DNA of 64,000 nt, taken from positions 496,001 through 560,000 of the forward strand of contig JNJD01000006.1 of assembly GCA_000702685.1 (NCBI GenBank). Reading direction: 5' to 3'. Below are positions 25,755 through 35,368 of this stretch, piece by piece; the stretch's first letter is position 1; each line of letters begins with the position of its first letter. The DNA comes from Lachnospiraceae bacterium AC2028 (GTDB lineage: Bacteria; Bacillota; Clostridia; Lachnospirales; Lachnospiraceae). Below the pieces are notes generated by a model. That model saw only the letters and a program-made list of their open reading frames with translations, had not been told where the DNA came from and did not search any database. The translations under genes were made by a program, and so were the position numbers.

Positions 25755-27749
25755 TTATTTTTTCTTAAATACGGGTATTGATTCGATGGGTGCGGCAGCG
25801 GTGATCGTCTGTCCGCCCTCGTATACCTTGCCGTCACGGATGTCTTCCCACTGTCCTGCGGGCAGATATACCTGTCTTTCCCTCATTCCCTCGTACATTA
25901 CGGGAGCAACGAGATACTCGCTTCCGAACATATACTGGTCATCGAGATCCCAGCACTTTTCATCCTCCGGGAACTCATAGAACATCGTTCTCATAAGGGG
26001 TGAACCGTTTGAGGAAGCTTCATCATAGAGCGACTTGATGTAATCCTTGAGATCCCATCTGATCTTAAGGTTATCGGTCATGATCTTCTGAACCTCTTCA
26101 CCGTAGCTCCAGATCTCATTGGCATGACCCGTGTGAAGATATCCGCTTCCCCAGTCCTTATGATCGAGGGGCTCTATATCGAGAGGACCTCTTTCTCCGT
26201 GAAGTCTTAAGATGGGAGTAAATACCGCCCACTCGTACCATCTTACAAGGAGTTCCTTAAAGTAGTCCGTATTTACGTCGCTGTTCATGAATCCGCCGAT
26301 ATCGGTGGTCCACCAGGGGATTCCCGCAAGACCTATATCAAGTCCTCCTCTTACGGAATTCTGAAGTGCTTCGAAGGTTGAATAAACATCTCCGCTCCAG
26401 AGAAGCGTTCCGTACTTCTGCGATCCTACCCATCCGCAGCGAAGGAGGTTGAGGATCTTCTTGTCGGGATGTACTTCCTTTTCACCCTCGAAGAATCCCT
26501 GTGCATAGCATCTGGGATAGATACAGCTGACCTCCGCACCGGGTCCGAGATAATAGCGGTAATTGTCGAAATCATATGCCGTAAGATCGGGCTCGGCATT
26601 ATCAAGCCAGAACATGTCTATGCCGTAATCGTAATAATTCTTTTTGCAGATATCCCATACAAACTTTCTGGCTTCGGGATTGGTCGCATCATATACTACG
26701 CAGTCGCCCTGGTAGTCATAGGTCTGCATAGCGCCCTTCTCGGTCCTCATGAGAAGTCCGCGGTCAGCCATGGGATAGAAATTCTCACTCTTTCTGTCTA
26801 CCGAAGGCCATACGGATACCATTACCTTGATGCCGTATGAGTGAAGCTCATCGACCATTGCCTTTACATCGGGCCAGTATTCCTTATCGAATTTCCATTC
26901 ACCCTGAAGAGTCCAGTGGAAGAAATCAATGACAAGAACGTCGATCTTGATACCGAGTTCCTGATACTTCCTTGCAACGGTAAGAACCTCATCCTGTGTC
27001 CTGTATCTGAGCTTGCACTGCCAGAGCCCGAGGAGATCTTCATCAATCTCGGGAGCACGTCCGACAACAGCCGTGTAGTTTTCAATAATGGCTTTGGGGG
27101 ATTCGTCCGTAGTGATCCAGAGATCGAATTCCCTGGATGCATCTGCTGACCACTCTGTCATATTCTTTCCGAAGGTTACGTGACCGACCGCGGGATTGTT
27201 CCAGAGAAGTCCGTACCCTTTATTGGAAACCTCAAAGGGGATTGAGGTCTGTGCATTGCGCTGCGCAAGCTCGAGAGTTGTTCCCTTAAGTTCGATGTAC
27301 GGATTCTGGTAAACGCCCATACCGTAGATCTTCTCGCCCTCTATGGGCTCGAAACGGAGCGTAAGCTTATAATCTCCGTTGAGATAGGGCTTATACTCTC
27401 TGTTTACTCTCTTAAAACAGCTTACGGCATTGTTCTCGGTTCCGCCGTAGTTGCTGAAGTATTCCCTCATAAGGAATTCATCGTTCTTATAATACGTGAT
27501 GATTCCTTCACTGCTCACGGACATGGATGTGGAACCGTTTTTGATAAGCGCTCTCTGCTCGGTTATCTCGATCTTTGCATTCGTCTGTTCTGCCGGCAGT
27601 TCATCCTTCGGACAAAGTGCCCAGAGATTACCGGTAAAATCATTGTTCTTGGTTGCTCTGAGGCGCAGGGCATTCTTTCCCCAGCCTTCTATCCTTACGA
27701 TCTCTCCGCCCTTCTTAAAGACGAGCGCATTACTGTCCTGATAAAACAT
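25755..27749 (-). CDS. Glycoside hydrolase family 31, probable alpha-xylosidase
   Basis: A 664-residue cytosolic retaining glycosidase. The N-terminal beta-sandwich (YGMGVYQNPYIELKG) precedes the barrel: IDVLVIDFFHWTLQGEWKFD, nucleophile Asp in DMFWLDNAEPDL (about 395), acid/base Asp in LLWSGDVYSTFEAL (about 450), then GIPWWTTDIGGF and RLHGERGP. The LDNAEPD form is closer to alpha-xylosidases than to alpha-glucosidases. No signal peptide. It starts 24 bases after the GH29 fusion gene, in operon with GH94; removing xylose from xyloglucan oligosaccharides fits this company. Confidence 0.88.
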   Translation of the reverse strand: MFYQDSNALVFKKGGEIVRIEGWGKNALRLRATKNNDFTGNLWALCPKDELPAEQTNAKIEITEQRALIKNGSTSMSVSSEGIITYYKNDEFLMREYFSNYGGTENNAVSCFKRVNREYKPYLNGDYKLTLRFEPIEGEKIYGMGVYQNPYIELKGTTLELAQRNAQTSIPFEVSNKGYGLLWNNPAVGHVTFGKNMTEWSADASREFDLWITTDESPKAIIENYTAVVGRAPEIDEDLLGLWQCKLRYRTQDEVLTVARKYQELGIKIDVLVIDFFHWTLQGEWKFDKEYWPDVKAMVDELHSYGIKVMVSVWPSVDRKSENFYPMADRGLLMRTEKGAMQTYDYQGDCVVYDATNPEARKFVWDICKKNYYDYGIDMFWLDNAEPDLTAYDFDNYRYYLGPGAEVSCIYPRCYAQGFFEGEKEVHPDKKILNLLRCGWVGSQKYGTLLWSGDVYSTFEALQNSVRGGLDIGLAGIPWWTTDIGGFMNSDVNTDYFKELLVRWYEWAVFTPILRLHGERGPLDIEPLDHKDWGSGYLHTGHANEIWSYGEEVQKIMTDNLKIRWDLKDYIKSLYDEASSNGSPLMRTMFYEFPEDEKCWDLDDQYMFGSEYLVAPVMYEGMRERQVYLPAGQWEDIRDGKVYEGGQTITAAAPIESIPVFKKK

Positions 27750-27773
27750 ATGTACCTCCGAATAAAATACAGA

Positions 27774-30707
27774 TCATAAAAGTTCGATCTTAAATACTAC
27801 AGGCATATCATCGCGGGACCTACCATTTACTCTGATATCAAGTCCTTCAGCCCCATGATCCCACTTTACTTCCGAACCGTCGGCAAGAAGGACAACCTTT
27901 GATATAAGTCCCTTGTAGGAATGTCCGCCGTCCTCGCCGTTTTTTGCAAAGCTCTTAATTACGTAATGTCCGTCCTCTGCAGGCTTCATAGCCGCTGCAT
28001 AGATGTATCCGTCCTTTGCGGTGAATCTGAAATCCTCAGAGGTATATTCAAGGCTTTCCATATCCTTGAATCCTCCCTCTTCCCTGTTGATCTTGCCTTC
28101 GCCGTAGATCTTGTAAGGCGTGCTTCCGTAGATCATCTCACCGTTCTTATCGAGCCACTTTCCGATCTCGAGAAGTGCTTTCTTTTCCTCATCGCATATG
28201 GTTCCGTCCGCCTTGGGACCTACATTGAGAAGAAGGTTACCGTTCTTGGAAACGATATCGATAAGTTCTCTTACGATATCAAGTCCGGACTTGTAGGAAA
28301 GGCCGGGTACATATCCCCATGACTCCCTGCATATGGGAGTATCCGATTGCCAGATGTATGATGCGGAGCCTGACAGGCCTCCTCTTTCGATATCCCTTAC
28401 GGATGCGCCGGGTGCAAATGCATCGACCTTGGATACGATCACACCCTCTAATCCCTTGGATGCCATCACATTATAGTAATATGCGGCAGCCTTCTTAAGG
28501 TAGGGCTTGAGAACCTTCTGTGCTATCCACCAGTCAAAATAAATAACTTCGGGAGTAAAGAGATCCACTATCTCGCAGGTTCTTGCAAGCCAGTCCTGCA
28601 TAAACTCTTCGCTGGGTGCAGGCTTTACATCGAAGTCCTGGATGTTCTCGGGCTCGGGCTGTGAAGGCCAGTAGAGATCTCCTCTTTTGAACTCACCCTT
28701 GATATCACTGTCGAAATTTCTTCCGTTTCCGAGGAACCACCAGTGCTCGATCCTGTGTGAGGAAACGCCGAAATGAATTCCGTATTCTTTCGCCGACTTT
28801 TTAAGCTCAGCGACTATGTCCCTGTGAGGACCTTTCTCCGCCGCATTCCAGTGAGACATACGGCTCTTATACATCTGGAATCCGTCATGATGCTCGCCAA
28901 CCGGAACGACATATCTTGCACCGGATTTTTTGAAGATGTCCATCCAGGTATCGGGATCGAATTTCTCTCCCTTGAACCTGTCTACGTAATCCCTGTATCC
29001 GGTCTCGGTGTGAGGTCCGTACTTTTCTATATGATGCTTCCACTCCTCGCTATCCTTGATATACATACATCTCGGATACCATTCATTGGAAAACTCCTCG
29101 GAGGTGAATACACCCCAGTGAATGAAGATTCCGAATCTTTCGGATGCAAACCAGTCGGGAACCTTAACCTTGGAAAGCGAAGCCCAGTCATCCTTGAACG
29201 GACCTTTTGCAATGACCTCGTCGATCCTCTTCATCTCTTCGGAAAGCTCGGGCAGATCATCGGCATCCTGATCTTTGTCATCAGTCAGTACCGCAGCGGA
29301 TGCCGAAGCTTTCTTATCCTTTTTTTCGGATTTCTCTTCCTCTGCTTCCTCTTTTTTCTCTTCTTCCGCTATATCATCGAGGGCTTTATCAAAAGCCTTA
29401 TCGTCGGTTTCATCGTCATCACCGTATCCGGTTTTGTCCATATCATCCTTCAGATCCTCTTCCCTGGGAGGTCTTTCTTTCGAAAGAAGGATTCCGCAGA
29501 TGATCATGGCTATTGCAGCTATGGCTATGATCACGCCTATAACAAGTCCTTTCGAAGTATTCTCTTCTTCTACAACAATATCCGCAGGCTGAACCGGCTG
29601 GACAGGCTCAACAACTTCTACAATATCGTCGGGCACGACCTCTTCGATCACTTCGGGTTCGGGCTCACGGTATTCTTCAAAGATTGAATTTACCGTGATG
29701 ATATATTCAATCTTGGTTGCTCCGGCAAAAAGAGCGGGATCAACGTAAAGCACACCGTTCTCATCACATCCGCCGCAGATCCTCCAGGCATTTTCATTAT
29801 CCCCGACGGTTTCAGCCCATGCGGGAGATCCTGCCATATAATTGATGACCGTATCGGAGCCGTCGATGCGAAGTGCAACTGATATATCCATCTCGGCAAA
29901 TGATTTGCCTTCCTCGGACGGAACTATGACCGGTGAAATATGATGAACATGAGTTATTGCATTGGGAAACTGAAGTGAAACGGTAACAGTATCTCCGACA
30001 AGCGCACTTGCGGTCGTTGCGGTAATGCTGTCGCTGTTATTCTCATTGCCGGGTCCCTGATAAACATGAGTCTCTCCGCCGGCAACATCTCCGGAAAAAT
30101 CGATATAGACAAGTGATTCACCTTCATACGCAGGTCCGAGCCTGTGTGCTACGGTGAAGGAATTAAGAGTGATAGTGTATTCTATCTTGGTTGCTCCGGC
30201 GAACGAATTAACGGGAAGCGTACCCGTACCGTCCTCATCATATCCGCCGTAAAGCTTCCATGAATGCATGAGCGTACCGACAGGACATGCCCACGCTTTT
30301 GCAGCTTCGGGATCGGGTGTGATCTCAACATCTTCCCCGTTTACCCTGAGAGATACATCGGCGTTTACGGAACCGAAGACGACAGTATCATCGCCCGTGT
30401 ACATTACCGGTGCGATCGAAGTGATATGTGACGGCATCTCAGGAAGTACAAGAGATATGACAACCGTGTCACCTGCTTTTGCCGAAGCATTTACAGCCAC
30501 GATTCCTTCGCTGTTCGAATTGCCGGTCGGATCCGTATAAACAAGACCTCCGTCTCCGGCTTCAAGTCCCGATCCGACAAAAGAAATAAAGAACGATACA
30601 GTCTCTTCCTGATCACCGGCCGCCTGAGCCGGGATCACCGGAACGATCGATGCTGCCAAAAGCAAAGCCGCCATGACCGCTCCGAGTTTTCCCAACATTT
30701 TTTTCAT
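27774..30707 (-). CDS. Membrane-spanning fusion: two surface beta-domains, TM helix, GH29 alpha-L-fucosidase
   Basis: A 977-residue protein. A signal peptide (to about 29, cleavage after AQA) is followed by two similar beta domains (about 35-175 and 190-345, each with GDTVxVSLxxP) and a Glu/Pro/Val linker. One membrane helix (about 386-406, LVIGVIIAIAAIAMIICGILL) precedes KERPPRE. Then comes a long acidic/lysine linker and a complete GH29 domain from about 505: GIFIHWGVFTSEEFSNEWY, VPVGEHHDGFQMYKS, nucleophile Asp in VIYFDWWIAQ, LLLNVGPKADGTI. By the positive-inside rule the fucosidase faces the cytosol and the N-terminal domains face outside, unusual for GH29. Operon with GH94 (24-base gap) and GH31 (24-base gap). 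If the helix were not inserted, the enzyme would be secreted. Confidence 0.85.
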   Translation of the reverse strand: MKKMLGKLGAVMAALLLAASIVPVIPAQAAGDQEETVSFFISFVGSGLEAGDGGLVYTDPTGNSNSEGIVAVNASAKAGDTVVISLVLPEMPSHITSIAPVMYTGDDTVVFGSVNADVSLRVNGEDVEITPDPEAAKAWACPVGTLMHSWKLYGGYDEDGTGTLPVNSFAGATKIEYTITLNSFTVAHRLGPAYEGESLVYIDFSGDVAGGETHVYQGPGNENNSDSITATTASALVGDTVTVSLQFPNAITHVHHISPVIVPSEEGKSFAEMDISVALRIDGSDTVINYMAGSPAWAETVGDNENAWRICGGCDENGVLYVDPALFAGATKIEYIITVNSIFEEYREPEPEVIEEVVPDDIVEVVEPVQPVQPADIVVEEENTSKGLVIGVIIAIAAIAMIICGILLSKERPPREEDLKDDMDKTGYGDDDETDDKAFDKALDDIAEEEKKEEAEEEKSEKKDKKASASAAVLTDDKDQDADDLPELSEEMKRIDEVIAKGPFKDDWASLSKVKVPDWFASERFGIFIHWGVFTSEEFSNEWYPRCMYIKDSEEWKHHIEKYGPHTETGYRDYVDRFKGEKFDPDTWMDIFKKSGARYVVPVGEHHDGFQMYKSRMSHWNAAEKGPHRDIVAELKKSAKEYGIHFGVSSHRIEHWWFLGNGRNFDSDIKGEFKRGDLYWPSQPEPENIQDFDVKPAPSEEFMQDWLARTCEIVDLFTPEVIYFDWWIAQKVLKPYLKKAAAYYYNVMASKGLEGVIVSKVDAFAPGASVRDIERGGLSGSASYIWQSDTPICRESWGYVPGLSYKSGLDIVRELIDIVSKNGNLLLNVGPKADGTICDEEKKALLEIGKWLDKNGEMIYGSTPYKIYGEGKINREEGGFKDMESLEYTSEDFRFTAKDGYIYAAAMKPAEDGHYVIKSFAKNGEDGGHSYKGLISKVVLLADGSEVKWDHGAEGLDIRVNGRSRDDMPVVFKIELL

Positions 30708-30731
30708 TTCTGATTCTTCTTTCCGAAAATA

Positions 30732-33161
30732 TTAAAGTCTTTCAAAAGGAACTTCACATGCGTTCTTACCCATAACGGCTTCGATCTTGTTATCGCCGTC
30801 AACGAGCTTGGATACGGGGATGACCGCAGAATTGATCTTTTCTCCGTTTACGGTAATGTACGCTACGCCCTTGCATACATGCTCGGGGTTCTTGACTTCG
30901 ATGTGAAGATTCTTTCCTCTGAATACTCTTTCGACCTCAAAGCCGCCCCAGGAATCGGGAATGCAGGGATCGATGAGCATTCCGTCGTACTGGGGTCTGA
31001 TACCGAGTACATACTGTGTAAGTGAATAGTATGTCCATGCAACCGCACCGGAAAGCCATGAAGTACGACAGTTACCGGGTCTGGGTGACTCATCCGAATA
31101 GGTGGTCTGACCCTGAACATAAGGCTCCGACTGACGGATCTCGGCTCTGGTATTGTAGCTTGCGGGAAGCGCAGCCTTTAAGTACTTGTATGCCCTGTTT
31201 CCGTTGCCGGCAACGGTCTCTGCCATTACGCCCCATCCCTGGGTATGATTGAAGATACCGCCGTTCTCCTTGATGCCGGTAGGGAATACTACGCAGCCCA
31301 TAACGGTCTGGGGAGTGTAAACAATAGGAGGTGCGCAGAGCTTGAGTCCGTATTCGGAGAAGAGCTGCTCATCAACGGAATCAAGGCAGAGCTTTTCCTG
31401 ATCATCCTTGCATGCACCGGACATAACAGCCCATACCTGGGTGTTGAGGTAAACCTTTCCCTCGTCATACTTATCGGTTCCGTATACGGTTCCGTCTTCG
31501 CCGACAGCCCAGATCCACCACTTTCCGTCCCATGCTTTCTTCTGGATTGCTTCGTCAAGGATGTCTCTCTGCTTAAGCGCCCATGCTGCCTCGTCTTCTT
31601 TTCCGAGGAGTTTGGAAATATCGGCATAGGTGGTAAGACCGAGTCTTAACTGGAATGTTACCATTACGCTCTCGCCGTGATAACCGGTCTGGAGACAGTC
31701 GTTCCAATCGGCTGCAAGTCCGGAAGGAAGTCCGTCGGCACCGCTTCTTTCAATATTGAAAAGAAGCGCTTTCTTGAGGTGACCGTAAACGGTATCCTCT
31801 CCGTGATCTGCATAGGGAATAACTTCATTATAGAAATCAAGATCACCGGTCTCGGCAACATATGCAGGGATCGCATTGAAGAACCACTGGCAGTCATCCG
31901 ATCTGAATTCCTTCTCATCGGGGCACTGCATATGTCCGGGATTATGACCGAGCTTGATGAGGGGCATTGCGCCTCCGCAGAATGTCTGACCGGAAAGCAT
32001 CAGTTTAAGGCGGTCCTTGGAAAGACCGGGAATAGCTGCGTTGACACCGAGAGTATCCTGAACGGAATCACGGTATCCGAGTCCGTCTCTTTCTCCGTTG
32101 TAAACAAGCGATGCAGCTCTTGACCATGAGAATGTGATGAGGTTGTTGTAAAGTCCCCATACATTCGCGGTGTGGTTGATATCTTCATCGGGAGTCTTAG
32201 CCTTGAATGAAGTAAGCTTTGAGTGCCAGTCTTCCTTGAGCTTTTCGAACTCCTCGTCAAATCTCTTTACAGAGCCGTACTCCGCAACGGTCTTCTCACC
32301 TACGGCATTTGCATTTCCGATTCCGAGAAGGATGAGGACTGTTTTCTTTTCACCGGGAGCAAGAACCATATCGGACTGGATAGATCCGCAGGCGGTATCG
32401 CCGTAGCACCAGGAATCGGAGCACTGTCCTTCGATGACAGCCCTGGGCTCCTTGTATGATCCGTATGTTCCGAGGAACTTTTCCCTGGAAGTATCGTAGT
32501 GGGTCATGGGTGCTTCGCATACCGCGAACCACTCCTGCTGGATGAGACCGCCGAGTTCATACTCGGGATGCTGTTTGTAGATATTGTCATGGATGGAATA
32601 GCCGAGAATGTTGTCGGCCTTCTTGTCCGCTTCCATAATGAAGAGTGAATACTGAAGATTTACAAGATCCTGGGTGGTATTCCACTGGCTTGCAAATTCG
32701 CAGTATGTGAATGCAGAAAGATTTCTGGGCTTATCGGACTTGTTCTCAACATCAAGTCTCCAATACTCGAATCTCTGTCCGAGAGGAACGAAGTAAGTAG
32801 CATCGGTGTGGATGCCCGAATAATCTGAACTGAATATGGAATATGCAGTACCGTGACGGCATACGGTCTTGTACTGATCGAGAGGCTTGCCTACGGGCTG
32901 CCATGATGCAGACCAGTAATCCTTGGAATCGTTGTCTCTTAAATAGAAATATCTTCCGGGCTGGTCCATGGGGATCGAATTGAAACGAAGACGCATGAAT
33001 CTTCCCTGCGCACCGGAACGATAGAATCCGTATCCGCCCGCATTATTTGTAATGATCGCACCGTACTCAGTGGTACCGAGATAATTGCTCCACGATGTGG
33101 GAGTATCCGGTCTGTCTACGACATATTCGTAGGCTTCATCATCAAAATGTCCAAACTGCAT
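30732..33161 (-). CDS. Cellobiose phosphorylase, glycoside hydrolase family 94
   Basis: An 809-residue cytosolic enzyme that cleaves cellobiose with phosphate to glucose 1-phosphate and glucose, saving ATP. The N-terminus FGHFDDEAYEYVVDRPDTPTSWSNYLG is that of true cellobiose phosphorylases. The catalytic region has GYRDSVQDTLG, HNPGHMQCPDEKEFRSDDCQW and the acid Asp in GLAADWNDCLQ (about 485), then VFPTGIKENGGIFNHTQGW with ARAEIRQSEP-type end. First gene of the GH94-GH29-GH31 operon; the upstream 194 bases contain a TATACT -10 but no obvious operator. The backbone left after xylose and fucose removal from xyloglucan would be its substrate. Confidence 0.93.
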   Translation of the reverse strand: MQFGHFDDEAYEYVVDRPDTPTSWSNYLGTTEYGAIITNNAGGYGFYRSGAQGRFMRLRFNSIPMDQPGRYFYLRDNDSKDYWSASWQPVGKPLDQYKTVCRHGTAYSIFSSDYSGIHTDATYFVPLGQRFEYWRLDVENKSDKPRNLSAFTYCEFASQWNTTQDLVNLQYSLFIMEADKKADNILGYSIHDNIYKQHPEYELGGLIQQEWFAVCEAPMTHYDTSREKFLGTYGSYKEPRAVIEGQCSDSWCYGDTACGSIQSDMVLAPGEKKTVLILLGIGNANAVGEKTVAEYGSVKRFDEEFEKLKEDWHSKLTSFKAKTPDEDINHTANVWGLYNNLITFSWSRAASLVYNGERDGLGYRDSVQDTLGVNAAIPGLSKDRLKLMLSGQTFCGGAMPLIKLGHNPGHMQCPDEKEFRSDDCQWFFNAIPAYVAETGDLDFYNEVIPYADHGEDTVYGHLKKALLFNIERSGADGLPSGLAADWNDCLQTGYHGESVMVTFQLRLGLTTYADISKLLGKEDEAAWALKQRDILDEAIQKKAWDGKWWIWAVGEDGTVYGTDKYDEGKVYLNTQVWAVMSGACKDDQEKLCLDSVDEQLFSEYGLKLCAPPIVYTPQTVMGCVVFPTGIKENGGIFNHTQGWGVMAETVAGNGNRAYKYLKAALPASYNTRAEIRQSEPYVQGQTTYSDESPRPGNCRTSWLSGAVAWTYYSLTQYVLGIRPQYDGMLIDPCIPDSWGGFEVERVFRGKNLHIEVKNPEHVCKGVAYITVNGEKINSAVIPVSKLVDGDNKIEAVMGKNACEVPFERL

Positions 33162-33355
33162 AATAATTACCCCTTAAAATAATTGATTAACCCCGATACA
33201 GGGAACTGCAAGCATAAGTATAGCAAAACAAAGGTTAAAAAAATAGTTTAAGAAGATTAAACCGAAATAATTTTTCACAGATGTGATAGTATTAATCCGA
33301 GGCAGGTAAGCCGAACAGTATACAGGTTAAAAATCCGCCTCCGAAAGGACAGAAA

Positions 33356-34525
33356 ATGGAAGCTTCCAAAAAGAAACTACTTAAAAATGTCATGGAAAGA
33401 TCGGCCGAAAGCGGCGAAACCGCAGGTTCTCTTCTGCTCGTAATGAAAAACGGCAGGGAAGAATGCTTTCTGAAGACAGGCTATGCCGACATCGAGGCTA
33501 AAAAGCCCCTGGAAAGAAACACTCTGTTCAGGCTTTATTCAATGACCAAGCCCGTTACCGCTGCGGCCGTCATGATCCTTGTCGAAAGAGGCCTGATCGA
33601 CCTCAATGACCAGATCAAATATATCTTTCCCACATTTGAGAATATGAAGGTCGTCGAAAACGGCAAGCCCTCAAGAGCCGTCAGGGACGTTAATCTATTT
33701 GACATTTACAATATGACGAGCGGCATCGCTTACCCGGGTCCCGAAGGCGCGCATCTTCAGGCTGCGAAGATCTTCGACGACATCATAAAGGGTCTGGCCG
33801 AAACACCGGGCGGAAATGTCACAACCCTTGAATACGCCGAGCGCACCGGAAAGGTTCCTCTCGCATTCCAGCCCGGATCACACTGGCAGTACGGAGCGGG
33901 GGCGGATGTCTTAGGCGCCGTCGTCGAGAAGGTATCCGGTATGAGATACGGCGACTTCCTGAAAAAAGAAATCTTTGAGCCGCTCGGAATGAAGGATACG
34001 GACTTCTACGTTCCCGCAAAAAAGAAAACCAGGCTCGCCAAGGTTTACGAAACCGTACCCGGCAGCGATATGATCGAATACACTGGTGAAAACCTCGGAA
34101 TAGAAAATCCCCCCTATCACAGGCCGGCTTTCGAATCCGGCGGTGCGGGCCTTATATCCAGCATCGATGATTACGAGAAATTCGCCTCGATGCTCTTAAA
34201 CGGCGGAAAACTGAACGGCAAAAAGATTCTATCCGAAAACAGCGTCGAATTCCTCACAAACGGAAGACTCACACCCGAACAGCAGAAGGACTTCAACTGG
34301 GACGGTCTGCAGGGATTCACATATTCCCATTTCCTGAGGATCATGGACGAACCCGAAAAAGCGGTGACGATCGCCAAAAAAGGGGAGTACGGATGGGACG
34401 GATGGCTCGGATGCTATGTAGCCAATTTCCCTTCGGAAAAGATGACAATCCTGATCATGACACAGAAGAAAGATTCCGGTACATTCGGTCTTACAAGAAG
34501 GATCAGAAATATAGTGCTTGCATAA
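33356..34525 (+). CDS. Serine beta-lactamase-fold hydrolase (class C-like esterase)
   Basis: A 389-residue member of the beta-lactamase/DD-peptidase superfamily, probably an esterase or peptidase rather than a beta-lactamase. Catalytic SMTK (Ser about 62), Tyr motif YGAGADVLG (about 181) in place of YxN, and a C-terminal GWDGWLG region instead of KTG. No signal peptide, so cytosolic. AAAGGAC precedes the ATG. The leader (33299-33347) can pair GAGGC with GCCTC. A terminator follows, shared with the TetR-type gene. Confidence 0.85.
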   Translation: MEASKKKLLKNVMERSAESGETAGSLLLVMKNGREECFLKTGYADIEAKKPLERNTLFRLYSMTKPVTAAAVMILVERGLIDLNDQIKYIFPTFENMKVVENGKPSRAVRDVNLFDIYNMTSGIAYPGPEGAHLQAAKIFDDIIKGLAETPGGNVTTLEYAERTGKVPLAFQPGSHWQYGAGADVLGAVVEKVSGMRYGDFLKKEIFEPLGMKDTDFYVPAKKKTRLAKVYETVPGSDMIEYTGENLGIENPPYHRPAFESGGAGLISSIDDYEKFASMLLNGGKLNGKKILSENSVEFLTNGRLTPEQQKDFNWDGLQGFTYSHFLRIMDEPEKAVTIAKKGEYGWDGWLGCYVANFPSEKMTILIMTQKKDSGTFGLTRRIRNIVLA

Positions 34526-34530
34526 TAAAA

Positions 34531-34553
34531 CGGCTGCCCGCTCCGGGCAGCCG
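34531..34553. terminator. Bidirectional terminator between convergent genes
   Basis: Perfect CGGCTGCCCG-CTC-CGGGCAGCCG hairpin between the serine hydrolase and TetR-type genes. The T-tract is better on the minus strand. Confidence 0.85.
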
Positions 34554-34567
34554 TAAACCTTTATATA

Positions 34568-35155
34568 TTATGAATTCCTCAGGTCGATGCCGAGCATGTT
34601 TCCGATGAGATCGTAGAGCTCGGCGGTAACTTCGATGGTGGAGATGCTCTCACCGGTAAGTCCGAATACCGCGAACAGCACGGTTGCGGCTCTGGCTCTG
34701 GGATTGACTATCCTGAGGACGCCTTCCTCATTTCCTCTTTCGAGAAGAGCTTCGAATGAATCAAGAAGTTTATAGTATGTGCTTATCCTTACGCAGTCCA
34801 GCTGATATCGCAGTGTCTCGTCGCCGAAGCATCTGTCCGTATCTTCCTTGTCTTCCTTGAACTGCCTCATGCAGAAGTACACGAAGGTCTTGAGGATTTC
34901 TATAACGGGCTGCTCTTTGTTGACCATCAGTGCAATAAGAAGGTCTGCGGATTTCTGGGATTTCCTGTCAAGAACGCACTTAAAGAGCTTTTCCTTGGAT
35001 TCGAAATAATGCAGTACCGTTCCCCTGACGACCTGCGCTTCACGCGCAATATCATCAAGATTTACCCCGTAATATCCGTGCTTAAGGAACAGATCCTCCG
35101 CAATGTCCAGGATCTGCTTTTTTCTTTCTTCGGTATTGTTCATTCTTTTTGCCAT
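34568..35155 (-). CDS. TetR-family transcriptional regulator
   Basis: A 195-residue regulator with the N-terminal helix-turn-helix: KKQILDIAEDLFLKHGYYGVNLDDIAREAQVVRGTVLHYFESKEKLF (split by helix turns), the standard TetR sequence. The C-terminal half is a helical ligand domain rich in Asp/Cys. ATG 35155 (MAKRMN) with AAAAGGGG is preferred over a longer frame. It is preceded by a near-consensus promoter containing a small palindrome, so autoregulation is likely. The clostripain-type lipoprotein gene is divergent and could be a target. Confidence 0.92.
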   Translation of the reverse strand: MAKRMNNTEERKKQILDIAEDLFLKHGYYGVNLDDIAREAQVVRGTVLHYFESKEKLFKCVLDRKSQKSADLLIALMVNKEQPVIEILKTFVYFCMRQFKEDKEDTDRCFGDETLRYQLDCVRISTYYKLLDSFEALLERGNEEGVLRIVNPRARAATVLFAVFGLTGESISTIEVTAELYDLIGNMLGIDLRNS

Positions 35156-35206
35156 AAGCGTACCCCTTTTCGATAAAAACGATGAACCAAGCACCGATAC
35201 GGAATT

Positions 35207-35236
35207 ATTATAATCTTTTTATTGACACGAGGTCAA
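35207..35236 (-). promoter_or_regulatory. TetR gene promoter with overlapping palindrome
   Basis: Minus strand: TTGACC (35236-35231), an 18-base spacer, then TATAAT (35212-35207). The -35 is part of the palindrome TTGAC-ACGAG-GTCAA (35222-35236), a probable operator for the TetR protein itself. Confidence 0.65.
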
Positions 35237-35368
35237 CTGATGATTTGCACACGCCTATTCTTTTCCGCATGTTCAGGCAGACAACCATTAAGGAATACTT
35301 AATATTCCGAATATGACAGGATATGCGGTTTCATGGTATCATATACAGGATCTACGGAGGTTTTTAAC

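Noticed and set aside
28773-29687. 304-residue plus-strand frame inside the GH29 fusion gene
   Set aside because: Antisense to the linker and catalytic region; low-complexity composition explains its length.
23401-33161. A sugar transporter or regulator with the glycosidase genes
   Set aside because: None of the neighbouring genes has transporter or DNA-binding motifs, so I do not claim a complete utilisation locus.
33299-33347. Possible structured leader or riboswitch before the serine hydrolase
   Set aside because: Only a short GAGGC/GCCTC pairing is visible and no known riboswitch core could be recognised.
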